Below the pieces are notes generated by a model, which ran no database searches, was not told where the DNA came from, and worked only from the letters and a program-made list of their open reading frames with translations. From the NCBI GenBank assembly GCA_021018815.1, contig JAITYX010000085.1, forward strand, positions 186,001 to 250,000: a stretch of DNA of 64,000 bases. The letters are read 5' to 3'. The DNA comes from Talinum fruticosum. Lineage: Eukaryota > Streptophyta > Magnoliopsida > Caryophyllales > Talinaceae. Each line of letters starts with the position of its first letter. The stretch's first letter is position 1. Position numbers and translations under genes: made by a program. Positions 11,022 through 24,390 of this stretch are shown here, piece by piece.

Positions 11022-11965
11022 AACAAGCTTACCATTACCAAGGTGCTCCAATCCCAATTTAATACTAAGATGACCTGTGTCATCTTCGTCTTGTGTATAG
11101 TTCAGTCAGACTCTGTCTTGTTTCCACTTAATCCAATCGAAAAATCTTGTAATTTCAATATTTCTGTGAAGAATATGAATGTGGTATTGTTCCACATCAA
11201 CAAAATTAGAGGTCTTGAGCTTCTATATAAGCTTAATGAGTTAACCCTATGTACTGATTGACCAATTAAATAGGCTAATGAGCAAAAAGTATCTAGACAA
11301 CAACAAAGCAAATAAGTATCAACACACGTTAGTTCAATTGATTCTATGTATCTCTTTTAATCAAGGTCTTGACTTAAAATTTTGTAAATGTACAAAGTTT
11401 GTGTTGGAAGAGCACTACCACTTAGCCCAACTTTAGTTAATGAAAGATCAAAGATTAAAAAAAAAAGAAACAAAAAGAAAAAGAATTTGGTTAAAGCTAA
11501 TGATGGGAAAAGTAATGATGCTTTGAACATACCAAACTTCTTAATTTCAAAATATTTGGCTAAATTTTCTGCATTGAACCGCAAATAAATCACTATGTAT
11601 ATTTGTTTTTACTTGGTTTATAAAGAAACTTCTTTGAAGTCTTTTGAAAGTTATGATTAGAATTCGGATTTAAATTTCATTGATAAATTACATCTGATAC
11701 GTATAACAAAAGAAAAATGACAAATGATGAATACATCAATATTTGAGACATATGTAGCATAAAATTTAAGCATCACGACAACATAACATAATGTAAATAT
11801 AATATAATATATGCAACCATGATAGATTTCAATATTGAAAAAGAAACATGGCTTAATTTCACTTATAAATATCACTTATAAATATCAGTTTTACACAATG
11901 GTTAGTTTACATGGTCAGGTGATCCGATTATTAGAAATATCGATCTGTGATTTTCAACAAATTTG
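11022..11965. other. 3' flank of the oxidoreductase gene and AT-rich spacer
   Basis: The first ~200 bases presumably hold the oxidoreductase 3'UTR; no single polyadenylation signal could be chosen. The rest is AT-rich with short ORFs in A-rich runs that I consider chance. Confidence 0.5.
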
Positions 11966-12560
11966 GGGGTTGACAGGAACAAGAAGAAAGTGGAAGAGGA
12001 AGAAAAAGAGAAATAAAAGTTCAATAAGTGGCAAGGGTTTCAACAATGTCAATTCCTTTGATTTGTCAATGGAAAGGAATTCCAGTATTGAGAATGAGAA
12101 ATTGGGAATGGTGAAATGCTTCCATGACCTACCGTTGTTCATAAGATCTCCAAAACACCCCAAAATAGAGGGAAAAATTTTATGGGTGCCCACTGTGGAA
12201 GGTATGTGTAAATTTAATTCAGGATTTACATATTTTGTCTTGAAATTACAATTGATATTTGAAATGTGAATGTGTATGTTTTGGTGGATGAATCAAGATT
12301 GTCAATTTTTCAAATGGGATGATAATGATGAAGAAATGAATGTGTTGGAGAAGAATAAAATTTTGGAAGAGACTAGAAGAATTAGTTGGTGAAGTACAAC
12401 AAATGGGACTTCAAGTGAAAAACATGAAAGCTTACAAGGGGAGAGCACCAAGAATAGAAATGATGTAGAACATACCTTTCAAATGTTGATTGAAGAAATA
12501 CAAGATTAAGGACCAAGATTACAAAAGAAAAGGAGAAAAGGAAACAAGTTCGGGAAGAAT
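11966..12560 (+). pseudogene. Degenerate GRF-type zinc-finger protein gene
   Basis: One reading frame gives VKCFHDLPLFIRSPKHPKIE then GKILWVPTVE up to a donor-like GAAG/GTATGTG near 12200. After a possible ~90-base intron it resumes in the same frame with DCQFFKWDDNDEEM at 12296-12337 and a helical tail (VLEKNKILEETRRI) before TGA near 12392. Plant GRF fingers follow a C-x-C-G-x-P...N-P-G-R-x-F-x-x-C...C-x-F-F-x-W pattern and often have a short coiled-coil tail. Here the first Cys, the LPL block and the final CQFFKW survive, but the second Cys, the NPGRxF block and the third Cys are lost, so zinc binding is unlikely. A Lys/Arg-rich stretch (RRKWKRKKKRNK) precedes the finger. Further charged, coiled-coil-like sequence with stops runs to about 12560. 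I infer a decayed gene; it could be a fast-evolving functional one. Confidence 0.45.
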
Positions 12561-13009
12561 TGAAGACAATGAAGGAAGAATTAATGACGAGTGAAAGTGA
12601 AAGCTTCAAGGAAGTATGGGCGGGGAGAAAATATAGATATTTCTCTGTTTTGTGATGTTTGCCATTGTGTTGGTAAGGGAAAATTAATACTTGTAGTAGG
12701 GCGGAACTGGGCACTAGTGAAGTGTTGTAATAGTGTTGGTTGAGGGTAGGTATATAGTGTACTTTGTATTGAATGGGTGAGTGAATGAATGAAATGTTAA
12801 AAATTTCATGGGGGAAAAATTATGTAAAATTTGTATCTTTGATGGAAAATTTCAATGAAGGATTCTATTTGATTAACAGACAATGTGAAACCAACATGGC
12901 ATATAGACAAAGTTTAAGCCCCAAAATATTAACCCCTTAACTCACATGGCATACAAACAAAGTTACTTCCCCCTCCCTCCCCTTTCCCACAATAAAAGAT
13001 AGTTACTCC

Positions 13010-14100
13010 CTCCCCAAAAAAGAATGTCTAATTCTCCTTACTTCACTTGAATGTCTGTTGTATGTTACCCGAGATGTGGATATTGATGTTTGGCTGAACA
13101 TTAGTGGCTGTCCCAAGTCTTGCATAGATGAAGATAACTCTGCTCTCACATTGCTTACACTTCCTCCTGCCCTCCCTCTCGCCACATCCTCTCCCCTGCC
13201 TCTTTTTCTTTTGCCTCTGTCGACTAAGTGGTAGTGGCCCTTTTATCGACCATAGAGCGCTATCTCACTGTGCTTTTTGGTCTACCCTTAAGCTTCTCTG
13301 TGGTGGTGGAGGTAGATCCTGAGGTGCCATATCTTTATTAGGGAAACCTCTTTTGTTATGACCAACTGAATGACATATAGTGCAAACCATTTGTCTCCTA
13401 ACTTGTCATTTCTTTTTGGATCTTCGTAGAGATCTTTCCTTCGTTTCTTTTTGGTCCGCTTGGTCCTATTTTAATTAGTGGTGGGTCAAGTGGAAGTTCC
13501 TTTTCAAGTCAATGTCTTTCTTCAACATAAGGACTGATTGCACCTGCAAAAGTTGCCATGTATTTGGATTTCTTGAAGTAGGCATGTACATAATCCTCTC
13601 GAGTCTTGCTTCGACCATGTTATACAAGAAGTTGCCATGTGACTCGGTATGGGGTCTTCCCAATCCCATCCAGCCTCAAGTTCAACTTCTACAGACTACT
13701 TTTTTCCCTTGGTCTAGAGCACTTTCATTTGTGGTCGGGACATGGGAGTGACGATTTTAGCGGAATCGGGGTTGGTGATGTATCTTGGGATGTGTTTGCG
13801 CCTTATCCGGTTGAACATTAACATTTGGGCTCTTATTTTGATTGGGGATCCCTCATTTGTGGCGGGCACATAAACCTTCTTTTTTCCTTAGCAATAGGGG
13901 ATATATTTTCTACTATGCTTTATTCTTACGCCCCTAACAGTAGGGGATCCCATATGAGTTTCGAGACCATATTGTTGCTTGCGTGTTTCACTTCTAGGTC
14001 GGGTAAATCCGAGAAAACTAGGTAATACATTTGCCTCATCAACCCCATGAACAATGTACACAATCAATCTTTTCTCAACAATAGCAACAACAGCCATATC
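13010..14100 (-). pseudogene. Mutator-like (MULE) transposase remnant, minus strand
   Basis: Read on the minus strand, 13669-13475 gives ESHGNFLYNMVEARLERIMY, resembling the segment after the catalytic core of MULE transposases (ESFN..I.EAR..PI..M). About 100 bases on, at 13390-13338, comes a zinc-knuckle-like CTICHSVGHNKRGFPNKD, resembling the CSxCGxxGHNKRxC tail of these proteins, with the third Cys replaced. Frames shift between the two segments and stops interrupt, so it is not functional. Upstream sequence to about 14100 probably includes more of the transposase but gives no clear motif. Terminal inverted repeats were not found. Confidence 0.5.
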
Positions 14101-14159
14101 TAATGAGTCATAATCATCACGACATACCCTCTAACCTTCTCTCAATTTCATTCTAGGTA

Positions 14160-16295
14160 TTAGATAATAGAACTCTTCAACATTACTAAACCCAATAACT
14201 TTTGTTTTAAGTATTTATTTACTAAACTTTTACTAAATATCATTATAAATATTTGTTCACAAAAAATAACCATTAAAATATTATATGACTGGCAATATTT
14301 ATGCAGTTATCAAGTTCAAAATTATCATTCAAATAAAATTAAATGTAACTTAAAAATTAATCCTTAATAAAAAAATTAAAAAAATTATTTCTTTACAAAT
14401 ATATAACATAGATAATTTTTCCCTCTAATTAGCTCTTAAATTTCATTTTTCTTCCAAATTAAATTTTTTACTTCAAATTAGTTCTCCTTTTAATATATTA
14501 ATATATTCATGCTTATCTCTTACTCTCTATATATTAATTAAGTCATTATTGAAATGAAATCTCTTTGTGCATAAAAATTATTTATTTTATCTAAAATTCC
14601 ATATTATTTTAATTAGAAGCTTAATATCATTTAACACTACTTGAATTATGATATTTTCTTTTTTTCATATTTTATATCATTATCATGATATGACAATAGC
14701 CCTACAAGACAAGTATTTAAGTGGGTATAAAATTTCTTATAAATATGATCATGATGTTATATATTGTCTCATCAATATATTTGGATATTTAAATTTTTAT
14801 AAATGAATTGAATTAATTTTTTTTCATTTTTTGTATTTTTTTGAGTATTTCCAAATTTTGATATACTTTTATATTCTAAAAATATAATATTTCTTACATT
14901 TCTTTCCAAATAAATCAGTGGATGTAAACAAAAAATTGTTAATGGAACATTATTGTCTAATCTTTAGTTCATAGTTAAAATTCATCAATGTGTGTTTTTT
15001 TTGTTTGACTGATTGTATAATCCGTTTCGAGACCACAAGCTTTTGTCCATGCATGATTATATTATTATATTATTTATTAGAAGTTTTAGTTACCAATAAA
15101 AATATAACTGTTCAAATAGATTTTAAATAATTAAATTTTATGATAGTTGAATTATATGTATCCTAAAATTTATCTTTTTCTTTTTGATATTGTTGGAAAA
15201 CTACATTCAGTTGAATTAGATTACCAAGATATAATACTTATCTATATGAAAGTTTTAATGGAAATATACTCCTTATGTGTGCCTATAAATTGTATACTTA
15301 TAAATTTTATAATTTTAAATGGATTATTTTCAAGGAAAATATCTATTTGTCTTATTGGGAGAGTAGAAGTAGAGTTTTGTGCGTTAGTATTTTAATAATA
15401 TATGCTAGCCTATTATTGATATTTTATACTCATATGTAAAAACATTTTAATGATGGTTATTAAACTTCGAGGTTCGGATATAACAATCTTACGATTCTAC
15501 TATTCATTGGAATCTTATTATGATCCTAATTTAATTCCAAAAATATATGGTAAAATTGTATAATAATTGTACGATCCTCAATTCATTAGAATTTAATTCC
15601 ACAAGTCTAAATAAAATGCATAAAATACCCACAGATAATTATATTTTGTATCAAAATCTTCGACAAAGTTTAGTTGCACTAAATTTTTATAAATCTTTAT
15701 GAATGTTACAAATATTTTTATTTTTATAAAAAAATAATTTTATTATTACAAATAAATATTAGAATCTTACAATTCTCGATTCAATTCTATGATTCCGATT
15801 CTAACTACTTTCCCAAATCAATTCTAATTAGGATATCAATTCTAATAACCTTGATTTTATATAGGTTATGTTATATACACTGTGTGACAATTAGATTTTT
15901 GGTTTATGTATACAAGTATTTTAATACGTTATAATATATATAGTTAGCCGATTAGATTTTTGGCTCATATCATAAGATTTTTTTCCTAAATATTATTTTT
16001 ACATTATTGGGCATTATTTTTATAAAATAAATATTATGCATCCTATTATGAGTTATTATAAAAACAATAATTTTGAGATGATATTTTTATTAATTTATTT
16101 ATAATTAGAATTCACGTAACTTTTTTTTCTGGAATTATTTTTATAACGTATTATTATAAAATATTTTTATGTCATTTAGAATTTATTTTTTGACATAATA
16201 ATTATCATTAAAATTTCGCCTATTAAATGGTAAAAATATTTCTTTAATATTTCTACATATTTTATATATCTCGTGCTTTTAACGCAGGCAAAAAC

Positions 16296-16371
<76 letters not shown>

Positions 16372-17430
16372 GGGTATAGATCAGTTTGAATAACATGTAG
16401 ACATCTTATGTGGCCTAAAATAATAACTTGGCATGATGCAATTAATACATGTATATCAATTAAATTTTAATTAATTATTAACTACATTATATTCATTACT
16501 CAATTAATTACATTTACATGTATTTTTCCACAAAATCATTTACTGTTATGTTAACATACATCCATTAGCATGAGGAATATAATCTATACAAAAAAATTCA
16601 TGCAATTTAAAATATTTTTATAATTTTTTAAGGAAATATTTTTTATACACTTATATTAATTTTTAAATATATCAATGATTTTATTTTATCTTAGCATGCA
16701 GAATACCAAAAACATCACACATTTTAAAATTTTTTTTATACACTTTAGTTTATGAAAGACTTTTTGTACACCTTATTTAAGTTTCAATAATTGTTATGCA
16801 TATATTTGTCAATGATTTTATTTTATCTTGATAAAAGAATAATATGAGTTAAACATTAAAAAATGATTGGTATATTATAAGCTACAAAAAAAGGAGAAAT
16901 TAAATAATTTAACGTATAATGAAAGAATTAATGTAACTAAACCAAGTGATTTATGTAATATAACTACAACATAAGTTACATGAAGCTAGCAAAGCACTAC
17001 TAAATTTATATATTTAAAATTATTTGAATTTTTTAAAAAATACTCTTAAAAATATTAAATTATAGGAATGAAAATTTCCAATTGGTTAATATATGTGTGT
17101 GTGAGAGAGATTCTAGAATTCATTCCTTCATAAAATTGATTGAAAATGTCAATCAAGACCTATCTTTTTATTTTTATGTGATAGTCACTTTTCTAAAATA
17201 AAAAAATCACATACAATATTAAGAATACAGATTAAATGGACCTTCTTTTGTTGTCATTTGGTTAAATTCAACCTCTCTCATCACTTTTAAAGTTTTAATT
17301 TCCTTTTTCTTTACTAAATTTACTAAATATTTCAGGTAAATGGTGTAGTTGTAGAGAAGATAATATATAATAAAATTAATTATTTTCATTAAAAATTTAT
17401 TTAAATATATTGAATAATGAAGGAGGTTGA
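14160..17430. other. Gene-free AT-rich DNA
   Basis: About 3.3 kb of strongly AT-rich sequence. The short open frames (for example 15147-15395) are low complexity and match no family I know. The only distinctive structure is the TA microsatellite near 16.3 kb. Confidence 0.6.
16299..16369. repeat. (TA)n microsatellite
   Basis: About 35 uninterrupted TA dinucleotides. Self-complementary and able to extrude as a cruciform; length is probably variable between individuals. Confidence 0.95.
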
Positions 17431-17439
17431 TGTGGAGTA

Positions 17440-20400
17440 CTTCTAATAGTTTTATCGTTGTGGTTTGTTGATTAAATATTTTATATCATTATATGATTTT
17501 CTTTTCATTTTATCACTTTTTTAGTAAGGGTTTATTTATTAGATTACATCATTTGGAGGGACGTTACATATTTATTACTATCATTTTTACAAATGAACAC
17601 TAAACTTCTTTCTCATAAAAAACATTATATACAAAAATTATATAGTTAATTTCAATAAAATATGTATGGATGCAAATGTTGTTGTAACACCCCAAAACAC
17701 CCCTTGGGAGTATTACATCGCCGGAGTTACTTAAAGGAACTCCCAAGGCTCTTTCTAGTGTTGGTTTGGCTGTCTAAACCCAACTTAAAGGTAATAAAGG
17801 TGGGTTTCTAAAAGAATTTGAGATTTCCTAAAAATTTCGGCGAGTTACGTCTATAATATGGGCTATCCCCTAGGCTTGAAGCCTTGAAACCCTTCATAAA
17901 AATCATAACATAACTCAAATAGCCATACACTCGGAGTATACAACTCAACGCCATATGCTGGAGTCCAACCAATCATGCGATAAGACTTTAAAACAATCTA
18001 AATGGTTTATGGTACATCGGGTACAACTAGATGAACTAAATTACAAGTACAATATTTAGAAACATAAGAATGCACGTCAACAACTTGAATTACTTCAACA
18101 ATCGGCAATCGGCAAGAGTCAGGAATATGCAAAGTGTGGATTATACCTTCCGAAAATGTACTGCACCACTGGGGAGGGAAAAGGGGAAATTTGTGGGGGT
18201 GAGCAATAAACCATGGGCTCACCAAGGTCTTATACCCTTAAAATGGAAATTCTTTACACATATTACTCATAATAATGAAATCAGTGAAAACATAATAATA
18301 TAATACAAATCCATATACTTTTCTATGAAATCCTTTGAAATCAATTGTCACATATGAATCTCAACGCTTTAATCATTTGAAATGCGGTTTCACACTCATC
18401 ACAATTCTTTTTCAATTTGAATCAACTTTACGGGCCTTCGGGGATTTGAACTAGCACTTCTTTAATTTCTAGGGCGCGACCACTGAACAAAAGGCTCACG
18501 GGACCTATCTTCTAGGAAGTCTCGAGATCGGGCATCCTGCCACCACAGGACCCCTATTAGAACCCTTCCCTCGAAGTTTCTAGTCGGGCGTCCCCGGTTC
18601 GAACCCTTCGATATGCTAAACAATCCATAGCTAGTCGATTCAAAACAATTTGCACATAATCATTTATCACATTCACTTCAATAGCTTTCTCAAATCGATT
18701 TAATATCAAGGAAGGCATGACACCATGTGTAACCCTTATAAATTCACTTTCTCAAATAAGTTTCGCTTCTTTAAAACATATTCACTTTTGAAAGGCGGTT
18801 CTTAAGAAATTGTATTCAAGAATCATTCACGTAAAATACATAACTCCTTTCAAAGCTGTTTTTGAACATTGCTTAACACAATCACTGCACAAATAGCTAT
18901 GATTCAATCGCCGATAGTCATTCTCACCTTCTTTCCAACTATACCTTTCTCAATTCACCAATTTAGTCGGATTAATTCCTTTTACGAGCCACAATAACCA
19001 CAAGTGGATACCACTTAATTCAAACGTCTCAACTTCTCACAATTCATCGTCTTTTACCTCAATTCCTCATTTCATCTCTCTGTTTTATAAATCAACCTCT
19101 TTTTGCCACATTCCACCATACAACTCTTAAACTTACTTTCTTGCGTTTCCTTTAGCTCCATTTACCTTTTAGTTCAATTCATTCTCAAAGATCTTAGATA
19201 TGCCTTCGACTTAGTTTAACCTCACCGTCCCCGACTTGCCATTTCCCTACCTCAAATTCCCATTTAACATCTTTACCTTATTGATCAACTCTTGTTCGTC
19301 CATCCTCGGTTATATAGCTCTTAATCACTTTTCATCGTTTAATTTCCACTAACTTCGCTTACCTTCACGTTTAGCTCAACCTCGAAGATTTAAACATATT
19401 TTGAACTCCATTAACCTAACCATCACCCACTTCTCACTCCCATGCCTCAACTGTGTATTAATCAATATGAATTCATACTCCTCTTTATACTTCGAATTAT
19501 CGTTCCCCAATATTCGTAATTAGCTCTCAATACCATAGGTTCAAGAAATCTCTAAAGCTTAATTAACTCATAATTCGTATCCATGTCCCAACTCCTTCAT
19601 CCTTAATGGCTAATCAAAACTTCAATACTACTCATTTGACCTATGCAATCGAACTTCATCAGAATCACCAGGTTTCCAATTCAACTTTAAGTAACTACTA
19701 AATTTCTTCAAAGTTTCCAATTCAATTCTACTATTTAACCCAAGTAACTCCTCTCATGTTCTTCAATACCGATGCTCGCAATTCACAACAACTCAATATT
19801 CACGGCAAACATTCAATATTCACAATAAATCCATTTGGGTTTCGAAATTACTAATAGTTTAGAGCATAAGACTACCCACCTCGAATTCTAGGGTTCAGGA
19901 TTGATTGAACTGCTTGCTGTCCGTGTTCTGTGTTCGGTTGTGTTCGGTTTCAGGGGACTCTCGCTTTCTCTTGCTTCTGGTTTAGCGTTTCTGGTTCCCA
20001 CTACCCCTCGGTCGGGTTCTCTCATGCTCGCCGCCAGTCTTTATCCCTCATCGCTGTCCCTTTTTTGGTTCCCGGTCTCTTGAACTCTCTCGTGTCTGTC
20101 TCTGTTTCAGGCTCCTCTTCTGCCCCTCGCTCTATCCCTTCGTTCACCACCTACTCACATCGTTGGCTGCTCGGGTCTTCAGGTCTGTGGTGTTCGCTGG
20201 CCACCCCTGGGTCGGGTCCTCGACCCTTGTACCGCTCTCCTTCTCTCTCACTCCCTGCGCTCGGTCCTCCCTCTTCCCTTCTTCCTTCATTCTGTTTCTT
20301 CCCCTTTTCGCCTTCCCGAGCCCTCGCTCTCCTTTCGCCCACCGGCGGCCAGGCAGGCCTCCGGCCCCTCTCGGTCTCTCACGCTCTCTCTTCCCCTGTT

Positions 20401-21810
20401 TCACAGTTCTCCCTCTCTCGCTTTATCTCCATCTCTGCCTCCCTTTCTCTGTATCCTCGAGTCTCGCTTTCTCTGTGCCTGCTGGCCGCGGTGTTCTCGC
20501 CGTTCAGGCGGCCACCGGCCTCCGGGCTCTCTTTCTCTCTCCCTCCTCCCTCTTCTGCTCTGTTCCTCTAGCTTTTCCCCTTCTCGGGCTCCCTTTCTGC
20601 TTCCTCAATCGAGCCTTCTTCCTCTCTTTTCCCTTTAATTTTTTTTTTGCTGTGTGGCTTCACCTAGGCACTCCAGCACATCCTCAATTTGGCACTAATC
20701 TAGTCCCTAGATAGCCACTCAATCCTCCTTATTTCTCCCTTTTCTTTTCTTTTGTTAATTCTCGTACTAATTAAACCCACATACGTAGCATAAACGATCT
20801 CGGATTTATACTTATTTGGTCTGGCAGAAAATTCAGAGAAAGGAATTAATACGCACTACTAATTAGAGTTGCGCAGATCGATAATAATTCGCTCAAATAA
20901 ATTTACGAGTATCTAACCACGTATATAACTTGGTCATTCGACCTACTCTATTTAATCAAGGCTAAATAATTAACTTTACCTCGTAAAACTACCTAACTCA
21001 AAATTACGGGTCTTACAAGTATTGATATATTAAAATATTAAAAATGCATACGTTATATTGTTTTATTTTTGGTGAAATAAATATATCTAGTCACATTTTA
21101 AATAAAATAGGTTTTTTTAAAAATAATATTACCATAATGATGTAAAATTTTGATGTTTTAATTAAAATAAATTTTAGTTTATTATAAATTTCTAATTCTC
21201 ATTTATTTGAAACCTTTTTAGTTATACTTGTACCATAACGCCTAGGATAGACAATGGGTCGGGGTTCAAACAAAGTCAAAATTTTTCTACTCGAATAAAA
21301 TGAGTCGGTTGAGCTTATTCGAGTCAACCCTTTCTCGGTCTGTTTTAAAATGTAGTAAATATGCATATAAATCTCCTTATTGTGACGAAGAGGTAAAATA
21401 AACATCGAAAACTTAAACGAATCATTAACATAACAAGTCATTATCACTCAACCCATCATTGGCCTTATTTAAATTGGTTTAGCGGTCAAATGCTCGACTT
21501 AATGGGGTATTCACACAAATATTATAATGAAAATTTGGAATATTTTTTGATATTTTTTCGGAAAATACAAATACTATACTTTTTGGTTGAGTTATGGGTA
21601 ATTTTAAGCAAAAAATATGTTCGATTGTTATAATTAAAAAAATTTGATACAAAAGGCGCTCGCGACCCATTGGGTTGACCCGAAACTCGTATAACCCGAT
21701 ATATGATCACCCGTATTTTACCCAAACCCAAAATACATCCGACTTACATTTTACCCGAATTCGAATACACTCGACCCGTATTTAACTTGCCCACCTGAAT
21801 TGGCAAGTCT
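17440..21810. mobile_element. Second copy of the TIR-type repeat, split by a solo-LTR-like insertion
   Basis: 17440-17682 aligns with about 2200-2440 in the YIF1 intron, and 21018-21810 with about 2440-3180, in the same order and orientation. Matching words include GTTGATTAAATATTTTATA, CATTATATACAAAAATTATA, TAGTCACATTTTAAATAA and GTAAAATTTTGATGTTTTA. The right end carries the ACCCGAATTCG-type arm and a terminal GGCAAGTCTA, the inverse of the left end at 2036. The left arm of this copy is missing or diverged. The break between halves is occupied by the element at 17683-21017. Confidence 0.6.
17683..21017 (+). mobile_element. Solo-LTR-like element (~3.3 kb), family shared with 28458-31363
   Basis: Begins TGTAACACCCCAAAACACC and ends GGGTCTTACA, so it has TG...CA LTR-type termini. 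It is homologous to the 2.9 kb element at 28458-31363. Both begin with an AACACCCC word, GAGTATTACAT and a GGAGTTxC stretch, followed by AAATTTCGGC and TATGGGCTATCCC-like words. Both carry a long CT-rich block near the 3' end containing the shared GCCGTTCAGGCGGCCACCG. No gag or pol sequence lies inside. The length and TGTAACACCCC start resemble the long LTRs of some plant Ty3/gypsy lineages. Flanking 5-mers (GTTGT and AGTAT) do not match, so a target duplication is not confirmed. The CT-rich ORFs at 19930-20714 are compositional. Confidence 0.6.
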
Positions 21811-22556
21811 AGCACTGCCTATTCTTTTACCATTTCATATTCATACCATGTAATTTGAGAGCTATAAATAATAGTAGCATATTTTTCGACACTATTCTCT
21901 TTAGTTTACTCGAGTATCACCTAAAAGGAAAACCCTCCGACATTACTACTGTCATTTTTACTTTTACATTTATAAGTTTATAATTTACAATAATAATATT
22001 GTTTTAGTGCTAATTTTTATTTAATTTTATTTTAGATGAGCAATGAATACATTTTTTTAGAAGGGTAAGTGTGAGAGTCTTTTTATTGGACCTCTATCTC
22101 AGGGGAATCACCAATAGGGCTAAATGGCTGAAGAGCTGGTTGGCAACCTTACACATCTCCATACAAGGAAAATTGCAAGCCATGATAATTGATCCCATGA
22201 CCTCCACAAATAAAAGTAGTCTTCTTGCCACTTGAGCAATAAATACATATTGGAGACAAAGCCGAACTAATTTCTTTTTGCTATTTGCCCCCACAGTATT
22301 CAAACTCTAAGGTTAAGTGTTTATATTCTCTTCCTCAAGAAAGTTTTGACCATTATGGGAAATAATATCTTAATTTCAATTCATTTTTAAGGCGACATCT
22401 AATGTATGTGTTTAACGTAAATGAGATAAGTGTTTTCACATTCTTTTTTACGATGTTTTTCACAAAAAACTACATATAGCTCAAAAGTGAAATTAAACTC
22501 AAAATATGCAATACATACTTCAGAGTTGATTTTCCAACAGCATTTCAAAGTTGAAA
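21811..22556. other. AT-rich spacer with no identified gene
   Basis: A somewhat GC-richer stretch at about 22080-22310 contains a 69-codon minus-strand frame I do not recognise; it may be a short repeat. Nothing else supports a feature. Confidence 0.4.
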
Positions 22557-22558
22557 TA

Positions 22559-24390
22559 CTTTTTTTTTTTTGTTGAAACACCAAAGAAGGGATATTATAT
22601 TAATGAATCCACATATGCACACATATCCCTATTTTCCGGATCATGGATAATATCCGGCCCCCTTCCAACCATAATCGCTCTTGAGAGTTATCGGGTTAAA
22701 AATGGGCGATTGCGTGAGCAATCAAGTTACAACCCCTTTTAACATGGTTCCAAGAGAAAAGCTGAAAAGACAAACAACATTTGAGAATATCACTAATAAA
22801 GAAGCCTAAAGCATTATTAGGAGAACATCCCTTCGGAGCTTTGAAATAAGAGACAGATAATCTCCTTTAAGTACTAAACTTGAGAAACCATACTCCATGG
22901 CCTTTTGAACAGTGAACAGACAAGCCCGGGCTTCCTCCATCTCGGCCCCTAGAAAACCAACCCCTTGTTGAACACCACACATCTTCACTTCACCCAAGTG
23001 ATCACGAATCACGAATCCCCAACCATAGCCTTCCTCCCCTACCATGTCCGCATCAAAATTTAGCTTGAAATATCCCGTTTCCGGTGGTCGCCATAGGTGT
23101 TGTACTTCATCCCGATTCCGCACCTCCACTTCCTTAAGTAGTCTATAATTTTCACAAAGCGAATTTCTCGGTTAGCTAGATCAACCAACCTTATATCCTT
23201 TTTCCCAAAAATGAAGCGAGTTCGAGGGTTCCAGGCATTCCCAAAGAACAGCGACAAATTCTCCCAAGCGAGTCATTCTCCAACTCGAGTTCGACTGTAA
23301 AAAGCATTCAGCCATAGAGGGAAATTTCCAGCCCACGAGCTTCATTGAAATTGTTATTATTCCATATTTCCACCGCTAGTGGGCATGCTAATAAGATATG
23401 TAAATCAAATTCTTCAACCGCCCTACAAATATGACAATGCATCGAAAAATTTGGTACCCTCTTCCCCACATTCGCCCTAGTAGGGAGGGCTCCCACCCCT
23501 AACCTCCACACAAACAACTTTATATGAGGAGGGACATCAAGACACCAAATTGATTTCCAAAAATCCTCACCTCTAGTATTACTACCCGAACTTGAAGCCA
23601 TGCCCTGGAACTTTAATGAGCTTGCAACATGATAGGTCGAGCGGACGGAGAATTCTCCATTTGAGGTAAAATGCCACATCAACCTATCTTGAGGCAAAGA
23701 TGGGCAAATGGGCAATCGGAGAACAAAATCAGCATCAACGAGGCAACAAAATATTCCGAACAATGTCTCGCTGGTCCCTATCAATGAAATGAGACACAAA
23801 TAAATTGGGATTTATATCGGGGCCATGTTGGATAGCCTTAAAAGAGTACGGTCGAGGCAACCATCGAGAGTGCCACACCTGAATTTTCTATCCGTTACCT
23901 ACTAACTATCTTGACCCTTTAGTAACTAAGTCACGAACACCCCACGGACTTCTCCATATGTAGCTAGAACGTGTTCCCAAAGGTGCTACCGAGATGTCCC
24001 CGTCGAGGAAAGTACCGGGCCCGTAATAGATGAGCAACAAGCGATTCGATTCGATCATAAGTGGCCGAATTGTTTCGCCAAAAGAGCGTCATTGAATGAC
24101 TCTAAGTCTCCGAAGCCTAAGCCACCAACTTCTTTCTTTAAACAGAGACAATGCTACTAACCCGAGTGTATCTTACGAACATTAGAATCATGACCCCACC
24201 AAAATCGATTAATAACAGATTGAATAGAATGGCACATGCCCTTCGGTAACTTAAAAACACTCATAGCATAAGTTGGGATTGCTTGAGCAATGACTTTAAT
24301 TAACACTTCCCTACCCGCCCAAGAAACAAGTTTGTCCATCCAACCCGAAAAGGCATTCACTAATTATGTCTTTAATATGCGGAAAAGCCC
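22559..24390 (-). pseudogene. 5'-truncated LINE (plant L1-like) with RT C-terminal, zf-RVT and RNase H remnants
   Basis: In minus-strand order: 24360-24157 has the RT C-terminal block (WAGREVLIKVIAQAIPTYAM and FKLPKGMCHSIQ); 23799-23308 has the zinc-binding RVT region (LMWHFTSNGEFSVRSTYHVA; FVWRLGVGALPTRANV; CHICRAVEEFDLHILLACPL); 23129-22806 has an RNase H domain (YFKLNFDADMVGEEGYGWGF, EMEEARACLFTVQKAM, LVLKGDYLSL), retaining the D...E...D order of acidic residues. A T-run at about 22560-22571 marks the poly-A tail at the 3' end. The reverse transcriptase core and ORF1 are missing. Frameshifts separate the parts, so it is dead. A target duplication was not found. Confidence 0.88.

Noticed and set aside
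19930..20714. Overlapping long plus-strand ORFs (213 and 183 codons) in CT-rich DNA
   Set aside because: Ser/Leu/Pro/Phe-rich products in several frames at once are explained by the CT-rich block of the LTR; no domain is visible.
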